Source of the DNA: Haematobia irritans
Lineage: Eukaryota > Arthropoda > Insecta > Diptera > Muscidae
Assembly (NCBI RefSeq): GCF_050003625.1
Contig: NC_134400.1
Span: 61,938,241-62,002,240, forward strand
Direction of reading: 5' to 3'
DNA length: 64,000 nt
Shown piece after piece: positions 11,441-22,047 of this stretch. The notes below the pieces were generated by a model that was not told the origin of the DNA, did no database searches, and saw nothing but the letters and a program-made list of their open reading frames with translations. The translations under genes and the position numbers were made by a program. The first letter of the stretch is position 1. Each line of letters opens with the position of its first letter.

Positions 11441-11619
11441 ATTATTTTTGGCTCTAGTGGCAACCATGATTATGAACCGATATGGACCAATTTTTGTGTG
11501 ATTGGACCAATTTTGGTATGGTTGTTAGCGACCATATACTAACACCACGTTCCTAATTTGAACCGGATCGGATGAATTTTGATTCTCCAAGAGGCTCCGG
11601 AGGTCAAATCTGGAGAACG

Positions 11620-12530
11620 TTTTATATGGGGGCATATATAATTATGGACCGATATGGACCAATTGTTGCAAGGTTGTTAGAGACCATATACCAATACCAT
11701 GTACCAAATTTCAGCCGGATCGGATGAAATTTGCTTCTCTTAGAGGCTCCGCAACCCAAATCTGGGGACCGGTTTATATGTGCGCTATATATAATTATGG
11801 ACCGATGTGGACCAATTGTTGGACGGTTGTTAGAGACCATATACCAATACCATGTACCAAATTTCAGCCGGATCGGATGCAATTTGCTTCTCTTTGAGGC
11901 TTCGCAAGCCAAATCTGGAGATCGGTTTATATGGGGGCTATATATAATTATGAACCGATGTGGACTAATTTTTGCATGAATGTTAGAGACCATATACCAA
12001 CACCATGTACCAAATTTCAGCCGGATCGGATGAAATATGCTTCTCTTAGAGGCTCCACAAGCCAAATTTGGGCATCGGTTTATATGGCGGCTATATATAA
12101 TTAAAGACCGATATGGACCAATTTTTGCATGGTTGTAAGAAACCATATACCAACATCATGTACAAAATTTCAGCCGGATCGGATGAAATTTGCTTCTCTT
12201 AGAGGCTTCGCAAGCCAAATCTGGGGATCGGTTTATATGGGGGCTATATATAATTATGGACCGATGTGGACCAATTTTTGCATGGTTGTTAGAGACTATA
12301 TACCAACACCATGTACCAAATTTCAGCCGGATCGGAAGAAATATGCTTCTCTTAGAGGCTCCACAAGCCAAATCTGGGGATCGGTTTATATGGGGGCTAT
12401 ATATAATTAAGGACCGATATGGACCAATTTTTGCATGGTTGTTAGAGACCATATACCAACACCATGTACCAAATTTCAGCCGGATCGGATGAAATTTGCT
12501 TCTCTTAGAGGCTCCGCAAGCCAAATCTGA
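11620..12530 (+). repeat. 153-bp tandem monomers, type A (outer HINE)
   Basis: About six monomers of the type seen at 9480-10,690, more diverged (gcaacccaaatctggggacc at 11,750; taattaaagaccgatatgg at 12,100). Confidence 0.8.
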
Positions 12531-12839
12531 GGGTCCCTTTATATGGGGGCTATACGTAAAAGTGGACCGATATGGCCCATTTTCAATACCATCCGACCTA
12601 CATCGATAACAACTACTTGTGCCAAGTTTCAAGTCGATAGCTTGTTTCGTTCGGAAGTTAGCGTGATTTCAACAGACGGACGGACGGACGGACGGACATG
12701 CTTAAATCGACTTAGAATTTCACCACGACCCAGAATATATATACTTTATGGGGTCTTAGAGCAATATTTCGATGTGTTACAAACGGAGTGACAAAGTTAA
12801 TATACCCCCATCCTATGATGGAGGGTATAAAAACAGCAT

Positions 12840-13619
12840 CTGTGTTTTGTTTTTAATATTTTTTAAGCTGAAAATTGTGAATATACAAATAGTTACTAGA
12901 TGTCGTTCGAGTACTTTTCAGCAATTTTAAGCAAAGAGTGTAAAATGCAGTCTTACTCACTTGCTAGTTTTTACTGAAGAAGTACGCGAACAGACCTATG
13001 ATATACTCAGGCAGTCAACCTGCAATAAAATGCTTGGACTCTGTGGTTCTTAACTCGAAAACGGCCATCGACTACCGCAAATCAACGAGATGGCTGAGCA
13101 GTCTGGCCTGCCATAGGAACATAGCGGGGAATTAGAATCTGTTGGTATGCCTCTGGATACCTGCAAGCTCTGTTATGATGGCAAATGTTCGATTGCAAGG
13201 ATTGTAACGACACCAAGTGTATGTTAGTGTTTTAAAGACGTCAGATATCACTCCTGACATATAACGGGTCGCTGCCTGATAGGCGAGTTTGCAAAAATAT
13301 TGGCGTGATGACTTCTGTAAATATGACCTGCTATGATACGGAGGAATAGGAATCAATTAAATACCTCTTGTGTGAGTGTCCTGCATTTTGATTAGATTAC
13401 GTTAGATTACTGGCGGATCTGGAAAACGTTAACTTAAGCAGTCTGCTAATGTTTTTGGAACAAACTGGTTGGTTCAACAAAAGAAAATAATCGAAAAGGT
13501 TCAGCGGTTAAAACTAGAAGTGCCCATATGTAATAGGTACTTTTAGTTAATGTGATTTCACAATGGACTGAATAGTCCAAGTGAGCCTGAAACTTAATCG
13601 GGCTTCCACTTTAACCTAA
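12840..13619 (+). pseudogene. Decayed LINE RNase H and 3' end
   Basis: From about 12,994 it matches the same LINE family with many small deletions: atatactcaggcagtcaacc (YSDSQ), then ctggcctgccataggaacat (GHRNI), a degraded Cys/His tail, and a 3' UTR (gtgcccatatgtaataggta; cacaatggactgaatagtcc) ending ttaacctaac. No open frame survives. The first 150 bp are unassigned. Confidence 0.8.
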
Positions 13620-13734
13620 CTTTAGACCGTTCCAAAAATCCAATTGTAACATAATTTTCTCGAAGTTGGTTTTCAAACAAAGTTTTTACAAAAATCGCCG
13701 AAATTTGAAGAAAGCTATATATTTTAGAAAGAAG

Positions 13735-13920
13735 AGAATGGCGATAAAGGGTCCTGGATTCAGTTCCGACCGATCACCAAAATAACGATGGGTTATCCCC
13801 ACTTTGTAATGCTAGTGACATTTCTCTAAGTTCTAAGAAGTTCACCACTGCGACACACAATGGACTGAATAGTCCAAGTGCACCTGAAATAGCGGGCTGT
13901 CACTACACCTGACCTCACCT
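13735..13920 (+). mobile_element. Decayed tRNA-headed SINE, internally deleted
   Basis: Carries the distal head (ccgaccgatcaccaaaa), the body words gtaatgctagtgacatttct and gttcaccac, and the shared tail cacaatggactgaatagtcc ... gggctgtcac ... cctgacctcacct. Compare the better copies at 19,781 and 61,279. Confidence 0.65.
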
Positions 13921-14320
13921 AAATATTCAGGCTCTGTGTTCCGAGTTTATGCCACATCGGTTCAGATATCTGTGGAGTCGTTCTTAGCTTACATATTGTT
14001 TGAATATGAATAATCTTATGAAAATGTATTTCGAATGTGGTTTGGATTGATACTACAATGCCAGTTTTCGTTTTGGACATATTTTGTCATTGCTAATTAA
14101 AAATTAGCCATGGCATATCAAATTCGCGAGCTAAACTACAGGCGATTTCAATTGGACTAAATGTTGTGAATTGGGGTAACCACAACACGACAAAAAAAAG
14201 CTAGTTATAAAAAATATAAATTATAAGCATTTTTGATGTATTTTAAGCGCCTGTATTACAACATAATATTTGATCCCCTTATTATATTAAATGGACTCGC
14301 TATAAGCAATCTCCTCCCAT
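13921..14320. other. No feature recognised
   Basis: AT-rich sequence without coding potential or a repeat I can match inside the window. Confidence 0.5.
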
Positions 14321-14321
14321 C

Positions 14322-14800
14322 CCAGCAAGAAAATTTGGAAGTTCTTCTAAAGGCACAACTTTAAAAGCACTTCCAAATATGTTCTCCCAAAGAAGTTTTT
14401 TAATTATTTTTTTTTCATAACTCAAATTTTTCATATTTTTAATGGGTAAATTTAAATTTGTTTTTGTTAGATCCATTGCGACAAATTGCGAAAATATTTG
14501 AGGTCAAGCGTTTCAGAAAAGCGTTAGAATGTCTTAAAAATCAAAAAAAAAAAAAAAATAAAAATTATTTATTTTGCAAAATATCATAAAATTTTTTAAT
14601 TCACATTCAAAACACTGAATTCGGATCACACCTTAAGAAGTGATGTATATTCAGTTTAATGGTGGACATCAGTCCTATTACAAACCCTTGATGGAATTTA
14701 GTACTCAAATTTATTTCGTGTTCATAGGTATGACCACCACAGATCTGAAAAATGATTCTTATAGCAACACCAACAAATAAGAGTTTTAACCCATTAAACG
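14322..14800 (-). mobile_element. CCCAGC-ended MITE, diverged copy
   Basis: Related in reverse to the intact MITE at 45,509-46,080: cccagcaagaaaatttggaa, then aaggcacaactttaaaagca, the ttgcgaaaatatttgaggtc and gtgatgtatattcagtttaa segments. The right end is eroded. Confidence 0.7.
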
Positions 14801-14883
14801 CCAATACCATTTAAAATAAAAAACAAATTTAAATTAATTTATATATTTACACTTAACTTCAGTTAAAAATATAAAAAACAAAA

Positions 14884-14945
14884 ACAAACAAGTATATACG
14901 GCCGTAAGTTCGGCCAGGCCTAATCTTATGTACTTTCGTCTGATG
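14884..14945 (+). repeat. 5' stub of HINE family A
   Basis: aacaagtatatacggccgta then gttcggccaggcctaatctt, after which the sequence changes. A 5'-end-only fragment. Confidence 0.65.
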
Positions 14946-14949
14946 CGAT

Positions 14950-15560
14950 AAACGAAAAGTATGGATCTAACACCGTAAAGACAATACACAAAGGATGATA
15001 GGGAATGGGCTACTGAGGAGATCAAACCATTTACGGTGTTAGTTTCAAAGGCAGTGCACGAAATAAATTTCCTTACACGGGAAAATGTAATTTTTTTGTT
15101 GTTGCCTAAAATTTAACATTGTTTCATTAAGAAAATTAAGTTTTTCATTTAAAAAATAAAAATGAAAAACAAATAAAAAAATTACAAACATGTAAGGCAA
15201 AAACAATAGATGATGAAAACGGGAGAATGGGCGACGTCATACCAAAAGTTGCATTTACGGTGTTCGATACATACACGTTCGTTCATTTTTAATTTGCAAT
15301 ATTTTTTGTTAAAAACTCACAAATGATGTTAAATTTTGTGTAAATAATAATGAGAAACTTTTGACCGATTGTTCTACGTCATTCCCTGATATAAATTTCT
15401 TTTTATTCTTAGTTTAATTTGTGGAACAAAAAATCATAAACGACACGTTTGCATCGAACGCCGTCAATGGTTTTTATGATATTTTCATCTTCCATTGTTT
15501 TTGATGTAAGGAACTAACATGGTAAATGCAACATTTGGTATGACGCAAGCCAATTTCCTA
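14950..15560. repeat. Foldback module(s) with short inverted arms
   Basis: Contains inverted words ctaacaccgtaaa (about 14,967) / tttacggtgttag (about 15,029), and a second pair cgtcataccaaaagttgcat (about 15,235) / atgcaacatttggtatgacg (about 15,525). Similar words recur at 21,180-21,480 and 46,530-46,590, so this is a diverged member of the foldback family there. Confidence 0.55.
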
Positions 15561-15589
15561 TCTTCCTACAATTTATAATCTTTGGTATT

Positions 15590-15745
15590 GAATATCTCTA
15601 CAAATGCAACACCGCAAAACAAAATTTACGTGATTCAATGTAGGATGGATTTAATCTTGGACATTCCATCAAGTTCGAATCGAAAATTCGAAATTTTCGA
15701 GCTCCGTCCGATTTGGCTCCAGTTGGGTACAGTGTTGCATTTTGT
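15590..15745 (+). repeat. Diverged terminal fragment of the P-like foldback family
   Basis: catcaagttcgaatcgaaaa, then ttcgagctccgtcc and gggtacagtgttgcattttg, match in order the subterminal 100 bp of the giant palindromes (24,140-24,240). Confidence 0.65.
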
Positions 15746-15759
15746 GTTTATTGAAACCA

Positions 15760-16080
15760 AATAGTATAAATAAATGTGGTTTTGATGCGGTGACTTGCGA
15801 TTCGTTCTTATAATTTTTTGTTCTTATAATTTTTATGAATGTTAAAAAGCAACTCCACGCGAAGATCTATTGAAAAAAGTGAAAGTGCCCTGGAGTATTT
15901 TACCTTAAGCCTAGTATTCATCTCCAGTCGAAATTTCATGCATGTACCCATTCAGTTGTTTTTGAAAATGCTTGCCTAAATATGTTAAAATCATATTATC
16001 ATAAAAATAACACTAATTTTATTGTTTAACGATCTTTAATAATTTGTCTAAAAGAAGAAATCTTTTCGAATGAATGTTTT
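15760..16080. other. No feature recognised
   Basis: AT-rich; no coding frame or matched repeat seen. Confidence 0.45.
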
Positions 16081-16433
16081 GGGTCATAGAATCATAGATT
16101 TAGCAAACAAAAACATTTTTGGTCCTTTTTGGCATTTTTCTTTTTGGTGTGAATCGAAGAATTTAATTTCAACATAACTAAAATATAATATTGCAGAACA
16201 CTCCTTATATTATTTCCAAGTCATCAGCCGTAAAAAAAATGTTGTGGCTTTTGACAGTGTTGCCAGGTGACTCTTGAATCTTCCCCCCAAATAGTAGAAA
16301 AAACCTCCAAATTGTTCTAGATTTGTTTTAAAAACCCCCATTTTTTTATGTAGTTAGAAACATTATGTTCTTCTAAATTTTATTAAAAATCATGTAGTAA
16401 TACACTTCAAAAATTCAATTTAACAAAAATATA

Positions 16434-17085
16434 TTAATATGTATTTCCATTTAAATAGCACGTAAAATAAATAAAATAAAATTCTGTGTATAAACAAAAA
16501 AAAAAATCACTAAATAAAGAAAAATTAAACTCAGTATATTTAAAAAAATATTCGCCAAAAGAATCCAAAATTTCTAGGTCTTCTGCAGTTTCAGTATACA
16601 AATTTTTTGAATTAAATAATTGAATCAAATTACTTGTAGGAGTAAAATTATGACACCCGCCATTTAATGAATATTTTACTCCTAAAATACTTTCAGCTGT
16701 TGAAGATAACAACTGATTTCTTAATTTGTTTTTAATTATGCTGAACTTTGAAAACGCCCTTTCAACAGAAGCATTTGAAAAGGGTAGCGAAAATAATGAT
16801 AATGCCAATTTACTTATATTTCGGAACATGGGTTGACGTCCCGCATCTTGTTTTTCCCTAACTTCTTTCCAAAATTGTCCATTTTATTAGGTGTAGATTG
16901 TTCCACTCGTTTATAGTCTCATCAATGTCGTTAATGATACTTTTAAAGTGAACAAAAACATCAGTTATATCAGGTTTATTTGATTTTTGTGCATTATCGG
17001 GTGAAAATAATGAAATATTTTTTTTTTCCATAACATTAATATTTTCCGGAAGACGTTGGCGGAATTGAGTGTACAGTTCAATCAA
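16434..17085 (-). pseudogene. hAT transposase C-terminal pseudogene, copy X
   Basis: Two open pieces on the minus strand, in order 17,085-16,858 then 16,829-16,434. The second carries the hAT dimerisation signature (LALSLFSLPFSNASVERAFS followed by KFSIIKNKLRNQL; SxASVERxFS is the family hallmark). The first (RQRLPENINVMEKK ... IINDIDETINEWNNLHLIKW) is the preceding region, separated by a frame break. It lies within a repeat found again at 34.7-46.6 kb. The upstream part beyond 17,100 is decayed and split by a MITE. hAT transposases cut and paste DNA and this domain mediates their oligomerisation; this copy cannot work. Confidence 0.85.
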
Positions 17086-17420
17086 AAGATCCCTACAGTA
17101 TTACTTTATTCGCAATAATTCATCAGAAGGCAGTAATACCGCGGCTTGCGTAAATGCATAGCCCATTTAGATCGTCTCGGTACACGCAAAAGAATAATTC
17201 TTTCCTCCCAAACAAAATTTTAGACAAACAAAGTTCGTTTCTCATTTGCTTTTCGTTGAAACGAAGTGTATTTGGAAGAAAAGTATATACTTTTTGTGAT
17301 AAACGTTTATTCTTTTTCAGGATGTAAAAACAATTTCATAAAGACTAACTCAAAAAAAAAATTTTCTGGCTAATTGCATAGAATAAGTTATACGATTTTA
17401 TAAAATTAAAATTTTTTTTT

Positions 17421-17502
17421 ACCTTTCGCCTGGACGGAGAATCGAACCGCTGACCATGCAATTTGTAAGCCAACACACTATCCACTGAGCTATGTAGCCG
17501 TT
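17421..17502 (-). repeat. tRNA-like module with A and B boxes
   Basis: On the minus strand: ggctacatagctcagtggat (A box) and gcggttcgattctccgtcca (B box), spaced as in a tRNA, with a ggcttacaaattgc anticodon-like arm (TAC at the anticodon position). Stem pairing is imperfect. Together with about 75 flanking bases it matches 22,425-22,575 in another MITE. Confidence 0.6.
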
Positions 17503-17610
17503 ATTGTCATCAATAGACAATTACCCATATAAGTTATATTTATATAGCATAGCTTGCGGCGCCCACGAGCCGATTAAACAAAGTTTATTTAACAGAAAAA
17601 TACATTTAGT

Positions 17611-17685
17611 TGGGCACCGTGGAGCAGTGGTTGCTACGTCCGACTTGCATGCCAAGGGTCGTGGGTTCGATCCATGCTTCGACCA
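17611..17685 (+). repeat. Second tRNA-like module (SINE-head type)
   Basis: gggcaccgtggagcagtggt (A box) and gtcgtgggttcgatccatgc (B box), with a TGC anticodon-like position. It resembles the head of the SINE at 19,781 (minus strand). Only the head is present. Confidence 0.6.
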
Positions 17686-18009
17686 AAGTTTTTTTTTTAC
17701 AGATATGGTCGGAAGATTCCGAAAAAATGTTCAACATTACATTTTACTATATTAAGTTTTTACTATGAACTTTAAAATGTGTCTTATTAAATTCCTAAAG
17801 TCAGAAAAGAACAGTGTTTGAGATAAACGAAATGGACTGTGTTTTTGGTTCAGAAATAACTTTTTTATTGAAAAAATAAAAATTTTGAAACAAACGAATT
17901 TTTTTGGGTGATAAAAGTGTATACTTTTCGAAGCAATTCAAAAAACTCTAACAAAAGAAACACGTTTTCGGTACACGTTTCCCAAACGTTTTTTTTTTCT
18001 TTGCGTGTA

Positions 18010-18697
18010 GGCATTAAATATTGCGTAAATTCAAAACTTATGTAGAGGCCTTATTCTGTCCTGCCAATATATCTGAATGTATAATTCTTTTTACAATACA
18101 AAGATAACACTCTTTCAAATCGTCGAATATTTTTAAGTTTCGCTGTGTTCTCCTTGAAATAGGGTATTAAGCCTCATTACGGATTTTAAAGCATCTTTTA
18201 GAAATATGAAATATAATGCTATACATTTTTGATAGAATACTATCAGTAAAGCATTTCTCGCTAAAGCTAGTAAAGCTGCTATTAGACGATATATCGACGA
18301 ATAATCATTTGTCGTTTACTACTATGGAAAAACCAAGCATTTGTTTCACGTATAAAATCAATTTCAGGTGGCAAAGACTTTCCACTTGCCTTCTCTGCAG
18401 CAAGATGTAATAAACGGCAAATACATTTTACGGTTAGCATATGTGGAACAATGTCCTTTAATCTAGTGCAGAGCTTCCCAACCCAATTTGCTTTGTGTCC
18501 CCAAGAAAATGTATAAATTTGGTTGCGTCCCCCAACCTAAAACAAATTATGTTTACCCATATAAACAGAAATAAATATTAACAAAAGCTGAAATTATGAT
18601 TAAAAATAATTAATTATATAACTAAAACTAAAAATGTTGATGAATATTAATATAAAAGAGTTTATCAATCAGTGGGAAATTTGGCAATTGTTCCTTC
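18010..18697 (-). pseudogene. Upstream part of the hAT-bearing repeat, copy X
   Basis: aggcattaaatattgcgtaa onward matches 44,915-45,505 nearly throughout (atttctcgctaaagctagta; aaccaagcatttgtttcacg). No usable frame; presumed decayed transposase and flanking element DNA. Confidence 0.6.
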
Positions 18698-19067
18698 CAT
18701 TGCACTATGGGGCCAACGACCGGATTTTGAGGCAAAAACTACAAAAATGCACTTATCGGTTTAAAATTTTGAACACATGTTGTGCATAACGTCAGAAGAG
18801 CTCATAGAATCGATCGATCCGCCCACAGACACGCCCTCTGAAACCTTTAATATTTATACCCTGCACTAGACTGTGGTTTTGTCTAGGTCGCTATTTTAGA
18901 CCAATTGACTTTAAATTTTGCACATGTATGTCAGGATAGAGTCCTATTAATTTTGGAGGAAATCGGTTAAGATTTAGCTATAGCTCCCATATATATCTTA
19001 CGCCCGATACGCACATATAAAGCCCAAGAAGCCTAGTTTCCTCCCAATTTTCTTCAAATTTCAAATT

Positions 19068-19312
19068 GAGTTTTAAAAAATATTCAATTAAAAATTTAAT
19101 TGATTCAACAAATTTTTTAATTGAAACAAAAATCAATCACAAAAATAATAGTATCAATTAATTTTTTAATTGGATCAATTAACTTTTTAATTGACCTTCA
19201 ATTAATTTTTTAATTGATACTATCATTTCTGTGATTGAAGACATTTCAATTAAAAATTAATTGGATCAATTAATTTCGTGATTGAATCAGAAAATTTTTT
19301 TTGTTTGTATAT
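19068..19312. repeat. AT-rich block of nested ATTAAAAAATTAATT palindromes
   Basis: Many inverted copies of caattaattttttaattga in both orientations, plus the pair atcaatcacaaaaataatag / atcatttctgtgattgaaga. Probably a small foldback MITE; exact ends not defined. Confidence 0.6.
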
Positions 19313-19386
19313 ATGCTTCGTCCGTTTTACACAAATGTGACCACAGAGACCAAAGTTTTACTCCGATTTACGTGAAGGGAACACAG

Positions 19387-19527
19387 TAGAGGTGTGTACG
19401 TGAGTAATATTTTACTCATGCACACTCACGACGGAAAAATCTTACTCACGCACGATATTTTTTATTAGGACTCACGCACACTCACGAGGTGTGCACGTGA
19501 CAATTTCGTGTCACGTGCACGCCTCTA
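19387..19527. mobile_element. 141-bp hAT MITE, TAGAGGTGTG ends
   Basis: Inverted ends TAGAGGTGTGTACGTGA and TCACGTGCACGCCTCTA, flanked by the 8-bp duplication gaacacag (19,379-19,386; 19,528-19,535). The interior is short CTCACGCACACTCACG repeats. Confidence 0.88.
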
Positions 19528-19780
19528 GAACACAGGGAGCAGAATTAACATTCTAGCAATACATGCCAAATTTGGTGGAAATCGGTTCAGATTTAGATAT
19601 AGCTTTCATATACATCATTCACCTTATATGCACTTTATTGGTCCCGGAGGCCAGAGTTTCACCTTAATTTGTTTCAAATTGCACACAAAGATGGCTCTTT
19701 TGAAAAGACCTCTTATTCTGTGAATCCTCGAATCCTTCTTTGCATGATCAAGTCTTTATTATAACATTTGTTTCTATTTA

Positions 19781-19902
19781 GGTTAGGTGGGATGATCCAC
19801 CGTTGAAAAACTTTTTGGTGTTCGGTCGAAGAAGGAATCGAACCCACGACCTTGTGTATGCAAGACGGGCATGCTAACCATTGCACCACGGTTGCTCCCT
19901 TA
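19781..19902 (-). mobile_element. Short tRNA-headed SINE with 10-bp duplication
   Basis: On the minus strand: gcaaccgtggtgcaatggtt (A box), then gtcgtgggttcgattccttc (B box), tcgaccgaacaccaaaaagt, and a short body ending ccacctaacc. Direct repeats tttctattta at 19,771-19,780 and 19,903-19,912 mark the target duplication. An internal deletion removes most of the SINE body seen at 61,279. Confidence 0.85.
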
Positions 19903-20661
19903 TTTCTATTTAGTGAAGCATTTCCCGCAAACAGCCAATGAAACGCATCTGATCTTTTTGTTTCTTCCATTTTTGTTTGGCTCGAGCGAAAATATATTAC
20001 ATGTTTTCTTAATTATTAATGCCATGCAAGCTTACTTTCCATTCCTTGAAAATTTGGAATACGACACGAAAGGAATTCCCAATGTTACGAGTTCAATTTT
20101 TTTTTATTTTTAGAAACACCGAATTTTTTAAATTTTTTCATTATAAGCCGGACTCTGCCGGAATTAAACTTAAAACCACATGAAAGTACACACAATAACC
20201 TTTCTTCCCATACTAAAATGTCGGTGAATACTCGTGAATACAGAATGTACCATTCCACGAAACACAAACATTACATGAAAATTATAAAACAAAAACTTAC
20301 CACTTTAACACAACACATTTCTTTTCGCACAAACGAATTTTTAATATTTTTGTAATATTTTACGTACTTGTAGTACTATTTTCCATTTTACACAATGTAG
20401 ATTCGCATATTAGTTTATTTTTTACAGCCAATTTTCTACAATGTGTTTCTTTGACTAGCGATTCAAAAAGTAAACTATCTAAAAACAGCCAACTTTGCCA
20501 GCTTGTTTTAAAAGCAATGATTTGCCATATGTTTCCAATATTTTGTATTTCGAGCTACTGGGATGTCTGAAACAGAATGACGTTATCAGTTTTTCCAATT
20601 TAAACTACCGAAAAACTGACTTTTTGCCGCAGAATCCGTTCATTTGCCCCATAGTGCATTG

Positions 20662-21100
20662 GCTAGATTTTTAATATTTGGTACTATTACTGATAAAGTA
20701 CACCTCAAATCAGTTTCAACATGAAGGCAAGACAGTTATTTTGACTTTATGTCTAAAAGTGACGAAAATGGTTTCAAAATTTTTAAAATGTGTGAATACA
20801 AAAGTGGATACTGGTTATGATATTTTAGCAAGAAATTTAGCCGTTGCAAATAAAGTGAACGACTAATAATGGAAAACCTACAACAAATTACAGAATTGCA
20901 TGTAACTTCCATTCTTTTCTCACTGTGGCTACAAAAGAAAATTTCGAAATGTACGAAAGATATGCTCTTTTGTAGTATACTATTGATGTTTTGTTGAACT
21001 TAACAATTTGTTTTCTTTTAACAAATTTAATGATATAAAACCTGCTCAACCAAAAATGACGCTGGGGGAAACCCCCTAAACTGGCAATACAGGTTTTTGA
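20662..21100 (-). repeat. Continuation of hAT-bearing repeat, copy X
   Basis: Matches 46,114-46,440 (gtacacctcaaatcagtttc; ttagccgttgcaaataaagt). Traces of transposase-like sequence on the minus strand (LAKISEPVSTFVF type) are seen in the paralogue; frames are broken here. Confidence 0.5.
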
Positions 21101-21107
21101 ACGTATC

Positions 21108-21500
21108 GTAAATGAGCGATTTTGACCAAAAGGTAAAAATTAATAAAGAGGGTCGAAATCGCTCATTTACTACACGCAATGTAGGGAAAGATGGGAAATT
21201 GGCTTTCGTCATACCAAATGTTGCATTGACGGCGCTAGGTCCATACATGTTTGTATTTTTTTTATTTGCATTTTTTTAAACGAAAAACTTAAGTTTTTAA
21301 ATTGAACAGTGATAAATTTTGTGCAATAAATCAAAAATTACATTTTCTCACTTATTCCAAGATATGCAACTCTTAATTTCTTTTTATTTAATGTGTCGAA
21401 CGAAACGCGTAAACGACTAGTAAGGACCTAGCGCCGTCAATGGTTTGATGTACTCAGCAGCCAATTTCCCATCTTCCTAAATTTATTCTCTTTGGTATGT
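21108..21500. repeat. Foldback module with gcgctaggtcc arms and a tail hairpin
   Basis: Hairpin aatgagcgattttgacc / ggtcgaaatcgctcatt (about 21,110-21,172, one mismatch). Then the arm gatgggaaattggctttcgt ... cattgacggcgctaggtcc is answered by ggacctagcgccgtcaatgg ... gccaatttcccatcttcc at 21,424-21,480. The right side ends attctctttgg, like the CTCTTTG termini of the giant palindromes. Confidence 0.6.
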
Positions 21501-21509
21501 AGCAATGTA

Positions 21510-21636
21510 GGCCATATAATTTCTTAAAATAAACTAACGACATTAATTTTCTCTAAACCAAAATTACAACACTGTACCCCAAAAGTTACGAGATCCAAAC
21601 TTCGAATTTTCGATTCGAACTTGATGTCGAAGATTC
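21510..21636. repeat. Terminal fragment of the P-like foldback family
   Basis: ttaattttctctaaacc ... caacactgtaccccaaaagt ... cttcgaattttcgattcgaa is the right-end sequence of the family, abutting the left end of the next element. Confidence 0.7.
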
Positions 21637-22047
21637 GAAAGAGATTGCATCAAGTTCGAATCGAAAATTCGAAGTTTGCGAGCTCCTTCCAACATTGGAT
21701 CCCGTAACTTTTGGGGTACAGTGTTGCAATGTGGGCTTAGAAAATATTAATGTCGTTTGTTTTTTTACGAAATCAGATTGGCACTACATTTCCATTTACA
21801 TGACATCAACATAGCATAGAAAAACCTGCCCATATACGATTACAAACAATTAACAGCAGCTATACTAAAGAATGTTATGATGAAATTCTCATTTCGAATT
21901 TGGAAATATGTTAATACCAAAGAGTATGGATAACTAAAGAGGGTCGAAACGTCTCATTTTTGAAATATCATATAAATGCCATAGATTAGGGTCGAACATG
22001 TTGCAAAACGGTACCAACATTTTCTTCGTATTCCCTTTTGTTATCTA

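Larger units (their letters stand above)
8738..12829 (+). mobile_element. HINE-type repeat, family A (outer copy, split)
   Basis: 5' end caagtatatacggccgtaag at 8738 with the ggccaggccgaagcttatg box, then sequence up to aaatca at about 8941. The same element resumes at about 11,004 with agatcgatccattacg and runs through 153-bp monomers, a GACGGACG tract and a TATACCCCCATCC / GGAGGGTATA hairpin (about 12,800-12,829). The point where the outer copy stops and resumes is contiguous in the inner copy (9140-9170), so the outer element was hit by a member of its own family. Confidence 0.75.
17183..18007. mobile_element. TA-flanked MITE (CACGCAAA ends) carrying two tRNA-like modules
   Basis: Ends CACGCAAAAGAA and TTCTTTGCGTG are inverted and flanked by TA (17,181-17,182; 18,008-18,009). 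The paralogue at 44,905-44,920 (gatcgtctcggtaggcatt) is the empty site with a single TA. TA duplication suggests a Tc1/mariner-type origin. Confidence 0.85.
18856..19680 (-). mobile_element. HINE-type repeat fragment, reverse
   Basis: Starts tataccctgcactagactgt (terminal hairpin type); then aatcggttaagatttagcta and tagctcccatatatatctta and, after two insertions, aatcggttcagatttagata and tagctttcatatacatcatt. Interrupted by an AT palindrome block and a 141-bp MITE. Confidence 0.6.
18703..20656. mobile_element. Second Transib-like element, CACTATGGGGC ends, 5-bp duplication
   Basis: Left CACTATGGGGCC and right TTGCCCCATAGTG are inverted. The 5-bp direct repeat cattg lies at 18,698-18,702 and 20,657-20,661. 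The paralogous empty site at 46,101-46,120 (gttccttccattggctagac) has cattg once. CACTATG fits the Transib CACWRTG consensus; EnSpm/CACTA is an alternative but makes 2-3-bp duplications. Interior: a HINE fragment, a small hAT MITE and a SINE; no transposase. Confidence 0.7.

Noticed and set aside
9480..12520. CRISPR-like regular array
   Set aside because: Monomers are contiguous without unique spacers, and the DNA is eukaryotic.
13132..15025. Minus-strand frames of 60-75 codons
   Set aside because: Short, without motifs, and overlapping decayed LINE or MITE sequence.
17421..17685. Functional tRNA genes
   Set aside because: A and B boxes are good but stems do not pair fully and the segments lie in repeated MITEs; called tRNA-derived modules.
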